From Antedon mediterranea (lineage: Eukaryota > Echinodermata > Crinoidea > Comatulida > Antedonidae): 64,000 nt of DNA. The first letter of the stretch is position 1; every line of letters starts with the position of its first letter. The stretch covers positions 4,126,922 through 4,190,921 of the forward strand of contig NC_092678.1 in assembly GCF_964355755.1 (NCBI RefSeq). The letters are read 5' to 3'. Positions 51,201 to 61,877 of the stretch are shown one piece after another. The position numbers and the translations under genes were made by a program. The notes beneath the pieces were generated by a model, which was not told where the DNA came from, searched no databases, and saw nothing but the letters and a program-made list of their open reading frames with translations.

Positions 51201-54200
51201 AACACTTTGTCCCCTTCTACAAATTCTCTATCAATAGCATTCTTGTTATAATTGTGGGACATAATTTCTTGTTGTTCAAGTTTGTTTACATTAGCATCTT
51301 TCATTAATTCCTCCATTTTTTCTCTTATGTCTAACATGTATTTGATAACATCAGTAGATGTTTCTTCATCTTCTACCCAATTACTTTTGAGTAAACTCAA
51401 GGGTCCCCTCACCTCTCTACCATAAAGCAATTTAAAAGGTGAATGGCCCGTCGCTTTACTAGGAACTTCTCTGTATGCAAACAGAAAGGGGGGTATGTAG
51501 TTATCCCAATTTTTTCTTTGCTTAACTGTAAGTGTCCTTATCATATTTTTCAATGTACCGTGAAATCTTTCAACAAGCCCATTGCTTTGGGGGTGGTACA
51601 CTGTAGTCTTTAATTGATTAATCCCCAACATACTACACATAGATTGCATAATTGAAGACATGAAATTAGTTCCTTGATCATGTACAATCTCTTCGGGTAA
51701 TCCTACTCTAGTAAAGACTTCTATTAGAGCCCTGGCTACTGTTTCAGCTCTAACATTGGGTAACGGGATAGCATCCGGATATCTCGTAGCATAGTCAATT
51801 ATAGTAAGCATATATTTGTTATTACGGCTTGTTCTAGATAAGGGTCCAACAATGTCTATCGCTATACGTTTAAATGGTGTACTTATAATCGGTAATGGTA
51901 TCAAAGTATGTTTCCTTTTACTTTTACCATTATCTACCTTTTGGCATTCCTTACAGACTTTACAATAGACTACCACATCTTTAAATATACCTGGCCAATA
52001 GAATTGGTTCAGGACCCTACTTTTAGTTTTCTCAACACCCATGTGACCTGCAAATGGCACATTATGACCTAAGTGTAATACACCCTGTCTACACTGAGTG
52101 GGTAATACAATCTGTTCCACTTGGTTATTCTTATCTTTAATACTACTCCAATTTCTCATCAATATACCTTGTCTCATAAAGAAACATACCCTATGCTGAC
52201 CTATTTCTTCTATAGGGACTACCCTGTCAAACACTCCTTTGAGTGAGTCATCATTAGTTTGCAATTTGATCAGTTCTTGTTTAGTTAGGTTCAGCTTGTG
52301 CTGTTGTTCATAAGTTTTACGTTTGACTGTTTTATCTTTAGCTTTATCCTCATTTTCGTCAAACAAATTATTCATTTCTGTTCCATTCATATCATCTAAA
52401 CACTTAGTTTTATTTACTTTGTTGTCATTTACTACTGTTTTCAACAATTGTACATTAGTTTCTTTAGGCGGCTCTTCTATCGGCTTAAAGTTACTATCTT
52501 TCCCTAACAATATCATTTCGTCTTGTATTCTAACATCATTTTCTATTCTGGCTTGCTCCCTAGTTAGGACGAACATTTCTTTAGCCATAGTTTCCCCACA
52601 ATTCTGGTCCAAATCATGACCCAATAACATGTCCCTCTGTAATCCTTCGATTACGGCTACAATCACTTTTCCTGTCACTATCTTACTTTCTATAGCTACC
52701 TCAGCTAAGGGGACGGTAATATCGCCTCCTATACCTCTTAACGTAACCCATTTTCCTGGCAAGTAACATTTGTTAGGCACTAGACTTTCCTTAACAGCTG
52801 ACTGGGTACATCCCGAGTCTCTAAGCATAGTTATATCCTGTCCTTCTAATTTTCCTGGTATTATACACTTCTCCATTTTATTTTCTACACTATCCATAAC
52901 TACTTGGGGTCTATCTGATTTTAGTCCTTCACATCTTAAGCCATCTTTCACATTCGGGCCCTTCTTAGTGTCACTAGTCTTTCCTTTTGCTACCATCTTA
53001 GGACAATCCCCTATTTTATGTCCCTTCTCCTTACAATTAAAGCATAGGCCATTAATCCATTCATTTGAAGGTTCTCTCTGTTGGAAATTTCTACCATAGT
53101 TATGGAATTTGCCTCCCCTTCCGCGATACCTATTGTATCCTTGCTGCCTAGCTCCAGGGTTATTCTGAGTCGTACCATTCTTAGGTTTACTATTTTCTTG
53201 GCCCTTATAATACGTAGGCTTATTTTCAGAATTTACGGCATTCCAATAGCCACGGCCACCTCTATTAGCTATATAATCATCGGCTATCATAGCCATATCA
53301 TAGCTCTTATTTACTTGTTTATCTCTAAGATAAAGCCTCAGATCTTCAGGCATTTTATTAAGTGCCTGTTCCATTATAATCATTTCAATAATGCCTGCAG
53401 CATCATCTTCTTTTACATTAGCACATTTCATCCAACATTTTAAATAATGGGAGAGCTCATTCAGCCATTCCCTGATGGACATATCTTTAACTCTGTTTGA
53501 ATTTCTAAATTTAAATCTGTAGGTCTCTGCGGACACATCATACTTTTCTAAGATTGCCTTCTTTAAGGTATCATAATCTACACATTCTTTTACGGTTAAG
53601 GATGCATATGCTGTCCTAGCTTTACCAGACAGTTCAGGTGCTAACCTAGCGGACCACGTATTCTTATCCCAACCTGTGGCTTCTGCCAAGTGTTCAAATG
53701 TTCTAAAATATATATCAATATCATCTGATTCCTTCAAAGTAGGAACCTTTACCTTCATTTCATCTACTATATTCCTAGCATTACTGTAGCTAGACCTATT
53801 TTCTAATTCCATCATTTTCACTCTTTCTTGTGATTCAATTTTTCTTTGCTCTATATCCATTTTCTTTTGCTCTATATCTGCTTCTAATCTTAATTGGTCT
53901 TGTTGGTATTGTAATTCTAACTTTTTGTTTTCGGCCTCGGCCTCGAACTTCATTCGAAAATATTCGAGCATCATATCTTTAGGCATACCGCCGGGTATTT
54001 CGGGCAAATCAATATCCCTAGCCATGTTATCATATATTTCATTGACTTGGTCAACCTCTTCTTGGTCAACCATATCTTCCCTAGTATCTTTGTCTGACAT
54101 AGTCTTATCTATATTTTTACCCGATCTTAAAGTTGTCATGCTAATAACAATTTTACTAATGAAATATGTAAACTTATGTATACAAAATATGTTATAAAAG

Positions 54201-57200
54201 TATTTGTATTACCTTGATTCCATTCAGATATGTAAAAATATGAAATCCACATAAATTTTTAAATGCAATACAATATAAGACATTAATTTACTTCAAAGTC
54301 ACAAACAACGTTCCAAGTTCGCTCCGTACAAAAATTTACTTTCGAAATAAAAATTAGTTTACAAAGTCAGCTTTGCAAATCTTCTCAAAATTTACTGGGC
54401 TTCCTTCTGTTACTTCAGTCTTCTTCTTTCAGACCTCGGTGAATATATACAGTATCTCCGATGAATATCCAGCAGTCTTGAGCTCAACAGTACTTCTTCT
54501 TGATCTTCGTTGTAATATCCAAACAACGCACGGTATAAAAACTGTCAGGAATCCAGATCTTCGTAACCATTTAACTTTTTGGTTACTGATTTAACAGGCC
54601 AGTAGAGTAGGCACTGTCACTTCTTCTTTTTCTTCTTCTTCTTGATACTTAAATCATGTAAACAAAAATTTTCACCGCTGCCACCATGTAGTGAATATTT
54701 ATCTTAGTTGGTTCCGAGCTTTCTCAGGCGTATATCCACTCGACGTACACTGCTGTCACTGAATGATAACTCATACAAAAAGTATATTTAACTCAACTAG
54801 AACTTTTATTCCTTGTAATTCGATTAATACATCTTTCTACCACTACCAGTCAAGCCTTAATATTCTTTATCATCTTTCCGTTTATCTACTCTGATCTTAT
54901 TCTCTCTTCTTCTTAATATCTATTACATTCCACTTTTATACTGGACATGCAAATTTTAGGCTTCAGAGGAGGATAACATTTTCTCTCCAAAATTTATACG
55001 ATTTTGATTGGCTAATAATATAAGGCGGACCTGGTCTAAAGCATCCTTCTCTAAACACAGAGAATCACAACATCAATAATATGACACTACTATACAACCC
55101 CCTGGAGAGGTGCGTCATGGGTGCATCATTTAGAAATAATTACTGACGCAGGTGTTCGTCAAAAAACTAGATGGTATGGATGGATGTTCATCACTTTACC
55201 ACCCACCATATCATAAACAACATCATGGTCATAATGCGTCAAAACGGTCACCTAGGTAAGTCACATTTTTTACGCACAGGTGCGTCATGGTATTCATAGG
55301 GTATGACGAACATGGGACAAATGATACACCTCTTCCGGGGCTTGTATAGTGGGTCATACAATTGACAAGTGCGCAATTTTAAGTTAAAAAGTGAATAAAG
55401 TATAATGAAATTGCTAAAGAAAGGTTGTAAAACAGAAATCGTGCAGAAAGAATGTGCATTAACGTTTAACCTGTAGTGTGCACGCAAAAATATGCGCACT
55501 CATGGCAATTTTTTTAACGTTTAAAATTGCCTGAAACATACTCTAATTTCATCAAAAATAAATTTTGAAAATTTTAAGCACGTGTATGCATGCGCTATGT
55601 ACGTAATTGATTTAGGTAGTGTTAGTATAAGAGGACCTACCTCTGCGTAGTGTGACATATGTGGGACAAGATAAAAGAGAGAAATTGAATACAAGATTTA
55701 AAACAAATTTTATCCACTTTCTTACCTCAGTTTGTTTCGACTCTGGAGTAAATATTTTATCAAATTTGAAGCTCATTTTCTTGCCAGCTGCGTTATTGCA
55801 CACAATATCTTGATCCGATGGAAACTTATGACAATTTTCAGTTCGTTGATCAAATCGCACGCGACAAAAAACCCGAATATTCCCTCGGAGTTCTTGTACC
55901 TGGAAATAACAAAAAGAATTTCAATGTTAAGCCAAAACAATTTAAAAATGATTATGCCAACTTTATATTTATCATCTGCGCATGTCCATGGAAGCATGAA
56001 ACCGTGTGTGGTGTTAAGTAGATGTTCTTCTTACAATTCAGTTAGATTTGATATATGAAGCACAATAATGGATAAAGGCAAGAATACTAGTTTAACCAGG
56101 CGGCAGAAATACGATCTTCTTAAGGGAACAACCAAGCATGATTCACTGCCGATAGGCATAGTCGTAGAGGATACACGTGATACAATCTCGGAAAAAAGTT
56201 TATGATTTGGAAAACAGATAAAGAATAAATAATGGGTCATACAAGGTGTTCCTGATGCAGGGGAAGTAAATAAAGTAAATAAGTTATTTAAATTTTGAAG
56301 ATGTAATCATAGATCGTGCTCATAGGACTGAGAGAAACAAATAACATTCAAAAACTATATGTAACACAACTCATTTAAAAAGTTAATAAATTTTCAAACA
56401 GTTTAAAAAAAAGTTCTCAATAGTGGTAGCTCTTTAGTTGTCTTCTATGAGTCTTAACGGTTTGGTATTATGACACGACCTGCACGTGTTTGTAATTGGT
56501 TATCATTATTAGTCACTTCAGCTGATGGGGTTAGACTTGGGTTTTTGTGAATGTCGTTTCTTTTATTGTTTTCTCCTTCATCAGTAATCAGTGCTTCAGT
56601 GGCTGGGATCTCACGAATGTGTTGTCAATTTTTTCGAAGGCGAGTTCCACTTTCGTCCTCAAGTAAATATGATCTGGGTTCTTCGGCTTTATCACATACT
56701 GTTGCTGGATTCCATTTTCCTGTGTTTGCATTTCCTACTCTTACAGGTTGTTCCACATACAAAGGTGGAAACTCATTGTTAAGTGCACGTTTGTCAAAAT
56801 ACAATTTCTGTGTCTCTTGTCGCTTCTTTAGTTGTTCGTAGATATCATCTTGTTCTGTGTTTTCAGGTTTGTTTGGATAGTTTTGGATTTCTTAATTTGC
56901 TCGTCCTAGATGTGCTGTGTGTAGTTGCTTTAATAGTATCTCTCTTTGCATGTGTGCTTGGATGATGATTCTTTGGCCCTTTAATATGAGACCATTTTCA
57001 ATTGACAGCTGATCACGGTAACTCTAATAGGAATGAAGGTCTGTTGGCACTTGTGACATGCCTTCTGGCCAACCAGTCAGAATGATTTCTTTGAGAGCTT
57101 TTAACACTGTGTCACATGAAGTATAATCGATGAGCTGTTGTAGTTTGTCTGACGAACAATATCCACTTGCATGTCTACCTTTAAGCTTGATTTTTTGGGC

Positions 57201-60200
57201 TTGGTAGTCTGGATAGGCCATCCGCTAACTGGTTGTCGGTTCCAGGAATGTGGACAACCTTGCAGTTGTAGCTGTTAAGCGATATCCTCTGTAGTCTAGG
57301 TGGTGTTGATGTTATTGGCTTGTCCATAATCATAACAAGAGGACAATGATCGGTGATCACAGTGAGAGAGCGGCCAAATAGATATGTGTGGAAACGTTTG
57401 GTTCCAAAAACAATTGCGAGGAGTTCCTTTTCAATGCATGCATATTGCTGCTCTGTTGGAGTTAAGCTTTTGCTTGCAATCTGTTTAAGTTTATTTTTTA
57501 CGTTTGGTTGTACTAACGCTGCACCGACACAACGTAGACTGGCATCACAATGTAGCTCTACTGGTTTTCTGGGATCATAGTACTGTAAAAGTGAGCTTTC
57601 TGATATTTCTTGTTTCAATGCTTTGTTATTTTGTGGTTCCCATAAAAAATGTGCATCTTTGGATAAAAGATCTCTGAGTACGTAAGTAAGTCTCTGATGA
57701 ACTTAGACAGATATGTGATGAAACCGAGAAATTGTTGCAATTCTACCCTTGATGTTGGTTCTGGCATAGGCTGTAAATCTTGTATTTTTGCAGGATCAGG
57801 TTTCATGCCTTTGTTAATGTACACGTTTCCAAAAAATTAAATTTTGTTACATTTGATTTTGCACTTTGATGAGTTGAGCACCATGCCCTTTTGTTTTTGG
57901 TCATGTTCTTGATCATTGTCCGTAAATGATTATGTCGTCTGCAATACCACATGCCACAGTTCATTTCTCAAGGATGCGATCCATCTCTAACTGGAAAATA
58001 ACCTGACTAACCGAAGAGGGAGGCGTTTAAAGCAATAGCATCCATATGGTGTAATTGCACTGACCAATAGCCAGATTTTGCATCAAGTTTGGAAAACCAA
58101 TTTGCTTTGGCAAGCTTATGGTTGATCATGTTGACCGTAGGATTCCTATGGTATGGGCGAAATAGCGCTTTGTTTAGAGGTTTGGGAACTAGACATATTC
58201 TCAAACTTCCATCTTGTTTGGTGACATATGTGAGTGAACGGACCCATGTCATGAAAACATGAATACCTGGTCTGTTCTCAAGTTGGACTTCAAGAGTTGC
58301 ATGTGTCTCAGTGCGTTTCATGCTTTGTGAATTACACCGAATGAAAATCTATCATATATTTCATATTCATCATGCTCATCCTGTGTTTCTATGGTGTCGA
58401 TGTTTTGCCTTTCATGTTGCATTCTGTTTAGTGCCGGTTTTTCTGCGTTGCTGGTTTCTGGGTTGCTGATTTCTGCATTGCTAGTTTCTGGGTTGCTGGC
58501 TTCTGGGTTTCTGGGTTTCTGGTTTCTGGGTTGCTGGTTTCTGGGTTTCTGGGTTTCTGGTTTCTGCGTTGCTGGTTTCTGGGTTGCTGGTATGGCCTTG
58601 ATTTGTTATCAGTGTTTGTAAATTTGGTGGTAATACAGTATTTGGCCCAGTGGCCTATTTTGTTACATGCTCCACAAGCGTCTTTTTGTGCTGAACAATT
58701 TTGTCTTCCATACTGATGATCTCTGCCACAATTTTTACACATAAGTTTCTCCATGGTGGCTCTGGGTTTTGGTCTTGAATATATATAATATTAACTGAGG
58801 TCTGTCTGCCCTATTTCTTATTTCTTGTGTTCTGGCAATATTCAGTGCTTGATCGAGAGTCACAGCTCAGAAGTTTTTTCTGCACCTCAGTGCTGCTGGT
58901 GCCTGTTATTAATTGTTCTAGAATCCGTTCATCAAATTCGGAATTTACTATAGGTCTAGCAGAAACTTGGCCGTCTGCTATCTGGTTGTTTGGCCTATCC
59001 ATCCTGAAGCTGCATTTTGGTGCTTGTAGGCGTAGCCTTGTTGTGAAATTCTCCACAGATTCATTACACTCTTGTTTTAATCTACCTAATTCATAACGAG
59101 ATAAAGATTTTGTTTTAATCAACTCGCCCTGATATTAAACGGTACTCATGGCGTCAACCAACACCTTTAAACCAAGCTAAATCAGATTCCTTTCTAATTT
59201 AATCAAAAGTGATAGTTCCATGAGTGGTAAAGGTTTCTGTAGAAAAATGTATTTATAAAAAAAATTCGACTCTGAAAACATTTGAAAACAAATGGGAAAA
59301 TTTATATGGTTTATTTGCTTGACTGGATACTACAATATGAAAAGTAAACACCAACATGCTTTCCGTTCGAGGCTCCTGCTTGACACAAGTTTTTCCGAGA
59401 TGTACACGATGCTTTTGATGATAGTGACCTAGTATACATTATCTATCTTGACTGTAAAAAAGCATTTGATAATGTACCGCATGAACGTCTCAAAGCTAAA
59501 CTTCAAGCAAATTGGATCAATGGAAGAATCCTAAACTGGATATCTAACTTTTTTAGCTCAGCAATGTGTAACAATGTTCTCTCTCATTCAAGCAAAAAGT
59601 AACTAGTGGTATAATTCAAGATTCATCCTTTTCCTCATATTTGTATGATTAAGCGTACTTTCTCATACATGCACCAAGATATGTTTCTTCCTCTTTATAA
59701 GACCCTTGTTAGACCGATCATGGAATTTTCAGTACAGGCTTGGTCTCCCAACTTAAAGAAAGACATCATCAAACTTGAAAAAGTGCAAAATAGAGCCACC
59801 AAGTTAGTACCAGAATTGCAAGAACTATCTGCTGACGGAAGGCTTCATAGATTAGGACTCCCTACCATGCAACAGAGAAGAGAACGTGGTGAAATGATTG
59901 AAACTTTTAAAATAGTAAATGGATTTCATGACCTGGACGCTACAACCTTCTTTTCCATCTGTCACAAACCAGGAGGCCACTCCCAAACACTATCAAAATC
60001 CAGGCTCATGATTTGTATGATTTGTTGGTTGTTTATTTATTTTGTTGAGGACTATTTTTGTTTGTTTTGTTACCACAGCTGGTGGCCTTGTGTTTTTGGA
60101 AATGAAATAAAAATTAAAAGAAAATGTTATCTTTTGTTTTGTTATTCATCTTCGATGGTCTTTTTAAAGTCATTGTGCAAAACTCACCTGATTGTAGAGA

Positions 60201-60835
60201 AGTTTTCTTTGAATACATTCCTTCTTGTAGAGTATCTTAAGGTCCTCCAGATCCTGATTAGTGGTGGTTCCAATACTACTCATCTGCAACAGGGCATCAC
60301 AAGCTTGTTTTAATAAACCACTCAAATCTAATGGCAAAAAAAGAATTAAAATCGTTTTCAGAATCTAATCTAAAACTCCTATTGAGAAAGACATGTGATA
60401 CTACTAACACCAAGAGCATGTTTTTTAACCCAAAGTGCGTCTCTTGTCAATCCAAATGACATGTCTAGTCAAACCAAATGATGTGTTACTTTAAACTAAA
60501 GGGCACATCTCTCCAACCCAAAGGGCACATCTCTCTAAACCCGAATGAAGTGTCTCGTCAAACCTGAATGGAGTGTTTCGTCAAACAGAATGGCGTGTCT
60601 AGTCAAACCAAATGGCATGTCTTATTAAACCAAATGGAATGTCTCGTCAAACTGTTTACAACTGTTTTACTGTACTGTTTATTTTTCAGCTTAAGTATTC
60701 GTATGATTTACCAGCAAAAGATGATTTGATGTCATTTTTCAGACTACGTTGAGCTTTGTCCAATGCTTTAGTCTGCTTTTCAATTTTCTTTAGCTTAGCT
60801 TCATCAATAACTGGTCCAGTTGCTACTGGGTCTTT
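45241..60835 (-). CDS. Kinesin-14 (C-terminal motor), 3' half, 8 exons
   Basis: Exons: 60835-60712, 60327-60188, 55899-55726, 48440-48243, 47311-47103, 46735-46549, 46401-46306, 45369-45241; all GT/AG and in phase, giving the last 418 residues. Upstream exons are beyond 60835, perhaps outside the window. Order: coiled-coil stalk ([20 protein letters not shown]), neck [19 protein letters not shown], then the motor with P-loop GQTGAGKT, switch I NSTSSRSH, switch [11 protein letters not shown], and [20 protein letters not shown]. It ends 25 residues after [20 protein letters not shown] neck-motor order with the motor at the C-terminus defines kinesin-14, usually minus-end-directed ATPases in spindles or vesicle transport. 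The KQVQLGRA end is nearest KIF25/KIFC types; the exact subfamily is uncertain. Introns hold several retroelements; the coding sequence is undamaged. Confidence 0.88.
46195..46240 (+). repeat. GAAACGTCGATC element in kinesin intron
   Basis: GATCTTGAAAATGGTTCC, ATGATGGTTCCGAAACGTC and GATC follow in close order with a small GGTTCC inverted repeat. The inverted duplicate at 37755-37800 and a looser relative at 5484 exist. Family unknown. Confidence 0.35.
49003..49402 (-). repeat. 3' LTR of the Gypsy element
   Basis: 400 bp, identical to the copy at 54687-55086 except for one A/T difference near 49336 (AATAAAATAAGG against AATAATATAAGG). Starts and ends with TG/CA in element orientation. Confidence 0.95.
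49403..49413 (-). promoter_or_regulatory. Polypurine tract
   Basis: Read on the minus strand, AAAAAGGGGAA abuts the 3' LTR. This is the expected position and composition of the plus-strand DNA synthesis primer of an LTR retrotransposon. Confidence 0.8.
49493..54139 (-). CDS. Gag-Pol polyprotein with PR-IN-RT-RH order
   Basis: A single intact 1548-residue ORF. Approximate residues: coiled coil 55-115; Gag core with a SCAN-like helical region 205-290; CCHC zinc knuckle [14 protein letters not shown] 366-379; aspartic protease active site DSG 441-443; integrase HHCC zinc-binding 690-733; integrase DDE as D762, D821, E857 (35 residues between the last two); GPF motif of the integrase C-terminus 996-998; reverse transcriptase 1125-1300 with YIDD 1282-1285; RNase H with D1433, E1475, D1500. 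Integrase therefore precedes reverse transcriptase, unlike ordinary Gypsy elements and like copia. This order defines the Gmr1 clade of Ty3/Gypsy described from deuterostomes. Gag and Pol are fused with no frameshift or stop. All catalytic residues looked for are present. Confidence 0.95.
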   Translation of the reverse strand: MTTLRSGKNIDKTMSDKDTREDMVDQEEVDQVNEIYDNMARDIDLPEIPGGMPKDMMLEYFRMKFEAEAENKKLELQYQQDQLRLEADIEQKKMDIEQRKIESQERVKMMELENRSSYSNARNIVDEMKVKVPTLKESDDIDIYFRTFEHLAEATGWDKNTWSARLAPELSGKARTAYASLTVKECVDYDTLKKAILEKYDVSAETYRFKFRNSNRVKDMSIREWLNELSHYLKCWMKCANVKEDDAAGIIEMIIMEQALNKMPEDLRLYLRDKQVNKSYDMAMIADDYIANRGGRGYWNAVNSENKPTYYKGQENSKPKNGTTQNNPGARQQGYNRYRGRGGKFHNYGRNFQQREPSNEWINGLCFNCKEKGHKIGDCPKMVAKGKTSDTKKGPNVKDGLRCEGLKSDRPQVVMDSVENKMEKCIIPGKLEGQDITMLRDSGCTQSAVKESLVPNKCYLPGKWVTLRGIGGDITVPLAEVAIESKIVTGKVIVAVIEGLQRDMLLGHDLDQNCGETMAKEMFVLTREQARIENDVRIQDEMILLGKDSNFKPIEEPPKETNVQLLKTVVNDNKVNKTKCLDDMNGTEMNNLFDENEDKAKDKTVKRKTYEQQHKLNLTKQELIKLQTNDDSLKGVFDRVVPIEEIGQHRVCFFMRQGILMRNWSSIKDKNNQVEQIVLPTQCRQGVLHLGHNVPFAGHMGVEKTKSRVLNQFYWPGIFKDVVVYCKVCKECQKVDNGKSKRKHTLIPLPIISTPFKRIAIDIVGPLSRTSRNNKYMLTIIDYATRYPDAIPLPNVRAETVARALIEVFTRVGLPEEIVHDQGTNFMSSIMQSMCSMLGINQLKTTVYHPQSNGLVERFHGTLKNMIRTLTVKQRKNWDNYIPPFLFAYREVPSKATGHSPFKLLYGREVRGPLSLLKSNWVEDEETSTDVIKYMLDIREKMEELMKDANVNKLEQQEIMSHNYNKNAIDREFVEGDKVLIFLPVGNSKLDSKWQGPFTVTKKVNDVNYEIYIGGRRKEKQILHVNMLKRWYDKVEISKDGYYVVTNVQSIEEVDLNETVHENELDSHEIDIGLSYHQSQTWRDVNVSSNLNDTQTKQLTELLKYQQNVFSDVPGRTHLVTHEIKTNGEMPIRHRAYRTPQALKGKLKEELDSMLAMGIIEPTVSAYAAPIIALKKGQNQIRMVTDFRSLNKTTQFDPYVMPRIDEMLDEVSSAIYITTLDLTKGFYQVPLDPKTKDKSAFITQFGQYCYNVLPFGMQNSSSTFQRLMDKVLQGTEGYAKAYIDDICIYSQTWKDHIFHLNNVLERLSSAGLTAKPLKCKIAYAQVEFLGHKIGNGEIRPMIDKVEAVEKFPRPLSKKQVRSFLGLTGYYRKFVQNYADIAKPLIDLTLKSKSNTVKWNEQCENAFVTLKKRLTDDNVLKAPNFDKMFILQTDASNYGIGAVLSQIDGEGNDYPIVYLSRKLSVHEQRYSVPEKECLSIVWAINKLKYYLYGCEFQVHTDHQALRWTDSMKGANVRLMRWALFLQGYKFKVIYKKGSLNGNADGLSRA
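54673..54686 (-). promoter_or_regulatory. Primer-binding site, tRNA-Leu
   Basis: Minus strand TGGTGGCAGCGGTG immediately follows the 5' LTR. It complements the CCA-tailed 3' end of animal tRNA-Leu(AAG/TAG type), which ends CACCGCTGCCA plus CCA. The assignment rests on my knowledge of tRNA ends. Confidence 0.75.
54687..55086 (-). repeat. 5' LTR of the Gypsy element
   Basis: 400 bp; holds the element's promoter and poly(A) functions by analogy. Nearly identical to the 3' LTR. The internal leader from here to the start codon (54672-54140) is about 530 bp without coding content on the element strand. Confidence 0.95.
56450..59125 (-). mobile_element. Decayed Gypsy element, conventional order
   Basis: Broken minus-strand pieces in the order Gag (59122-58811), zinc knuckles [15 protein letters not shown] and [14 protein letters not shown] (58754-58620), reverse transcriptase (58321-58007, [15 protein letters not shown]), RT thumb/connection (57824-57640, [14 protein letters not shown]), RNase H (57618-57190, [14 protein letters not shown] and ADGLSRLP). 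Then come an integrase zinc-finger start and, after deletion of the core, its C-terminal end (56995-56450). Frameshifts and deletions separate the pieces. The order is the usual Gypsy one, so it is unrelated in lineage to the intact element nearby. LTRs were not found. It lies in a kinesin intron. Confidence 0.8.
58430..58600 (-). repeat. Low-complexity repeat in the decayed Gag
   Basis: Short GGTTTCTGGGTTGCT-type tandem repeats, about 10-20 bp, give the Asn/Pro/Glu/Thr-rich run [17 protein letters not shown] just after the zinc knuckles. Expansion probably followed inactivation. Confidence 0.6.
59390..60010 (+). mobile_element. LINE fragment (CR1-like RT)
   Basis: Plus-strand RT pieces: [19 protein letters not shown] at about 59434-59490, then, after a deletion, the C-terminal segment from [19 protein letters not shown] through [11 protein letters not shown] to [11 protein letters not shown] (59645-60000). 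No catalytic FADD remains. It is inserted in the kinesin intron, opposite to the gene. Confidence 0.75.
60440..60660 (-). repeat. Tandem repeat related to the 28.3-kb array
   Basis: Short blocks such as GTCTCGTCAAACC, CAAATGACATGTCTAGTC and CTTTAAACTAAAGGGCACA recur. In reverse complement they match the unit at 28300-28830. This is the kinesin-gene counterpart of the array in the pseudogene. Confidence 0.6.
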
Positions 60836-60959
60836 CTAAAATAGAAAGCAATAGAGTTTAGTAACTCCTACCTACTACTCAAACCAATACCATGATTTTG
60901 ATTAAAAGAACACATTATGTTTATGCAGTCAAAAAATTATCTTATTCTGTGCCTCTTTG

Positions 60960-61877
60960 AATCAGAACATGGCTAGTTTAAGGTAACACTACATTGATGT
61001 AAAAACATGGCTAGTTTAAGGTAACACTACATTGATGTAAAAACATGGCTAGTTTAAGGTAACACTACATTGATGTAAAAACATGACTAGTTTAAGGTAA
61101 CACTACATTGATGTAAAAACATGGCTAGTTTAAGGTAACACTACATTGATGTAAAAACATGGCTAGTTTAAGGTAACACTACATTGATGTAAAAACATGG
61201 ATAGTTTAAGGTAACACTACATTGATGTAAAAACATGGATAGTTTAAGGTAACACTACATTGATGTAAAAACATGGCTAGTTTAAGGTAACACTACATTG
61301 ATGTAAAAACATGGCTAGTTTAAGGTAACACTACATTGATGTAAAAACATGGCTAGTTTAAGGTAACACTACATTGATGTAAAAACATGGCTAGTTTAAG
61401 GTAACACTACATTGATGTAAAAACATGGCTAGTTTAAGGTAACACTACATTGATGTAAAAACATGGCTAGTTTAAGGTAACACTACATTGATGTAAAAAC
61501 ATGGCTAGTTTAAGGTAACACTACATTGATGTAAAAACATGGCTAGTTTAAGGTAACACTACATTGATGTAAAAACATGGCTAGTTTAAGGTAACACTAC
61601 ATTGATGTAAAAACATGGCTAGTTTAAGGTAACACTACATTGATGTAAAAACATGGCTAGTTTAAGGTAACACTACATTGATGTAAAAACATGGCTAGTT
61701 TAAGGTAACACTACATTGATGTAAAAACATGGCTAGTTTAAGGTAACACTACATTGATGTAAAAACATGGCTAGTTTAAGGTAACACTACATTGATGTAA
61801 AAACATGGATAGTTTAAGGTAACACTACATTGATGTAAAAAAATGGCTAGTTTAAGGTAACACTACATTGATGCATA
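60960..61877 (+). repeat. 38-bp minisatellite, ~24 copies
   Basis: Exact 38-bp period (ACATGG at 60967 and 61005). The unit contains AACATGGCTAGTTTAAGG and TAACACTACATTGATGTAAA. Very few variants are seen (GGATAG or GACTAG in place of GGCTAG). It lies about 125 bp upstream of the first kinesin exon seen here, so it is probably intronic if the gene continues. Confidence 0.95.

Larger units (their letters stand above)
49003..55086 (-). mobile_element. Complete Gypsy LTR retrotransposon, Gmr1-like
   Basis: 6084 bp with two 400-bp LTRs (49003-49402 and 54687-55086) and a perfect 5-bp target duplication CTACT (48998-49002 and 55087-55091). In element orientation (minus) each LTR runs TGTCATATT to CACTACA. 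Next to the 5' LTR is a primer-binding site for tRNA-Leu (54673-54686). Next to the 3' LTR is a polypurine tract (49403-49413). One ORF spans Gag to RNase H. It inserted in the kinesin intron between the 55726 and 48440 exons, in the same orientation as the gene. The LTRs differ by one visible base, so the insertion is young. Confidence 0.96.

Noticed and set aside
52323-54197. Plus-strand ORFs of 90-120 codons
   Set aside because: They are shadows of the intact Gypsy Gag-Pol on the minus strand.
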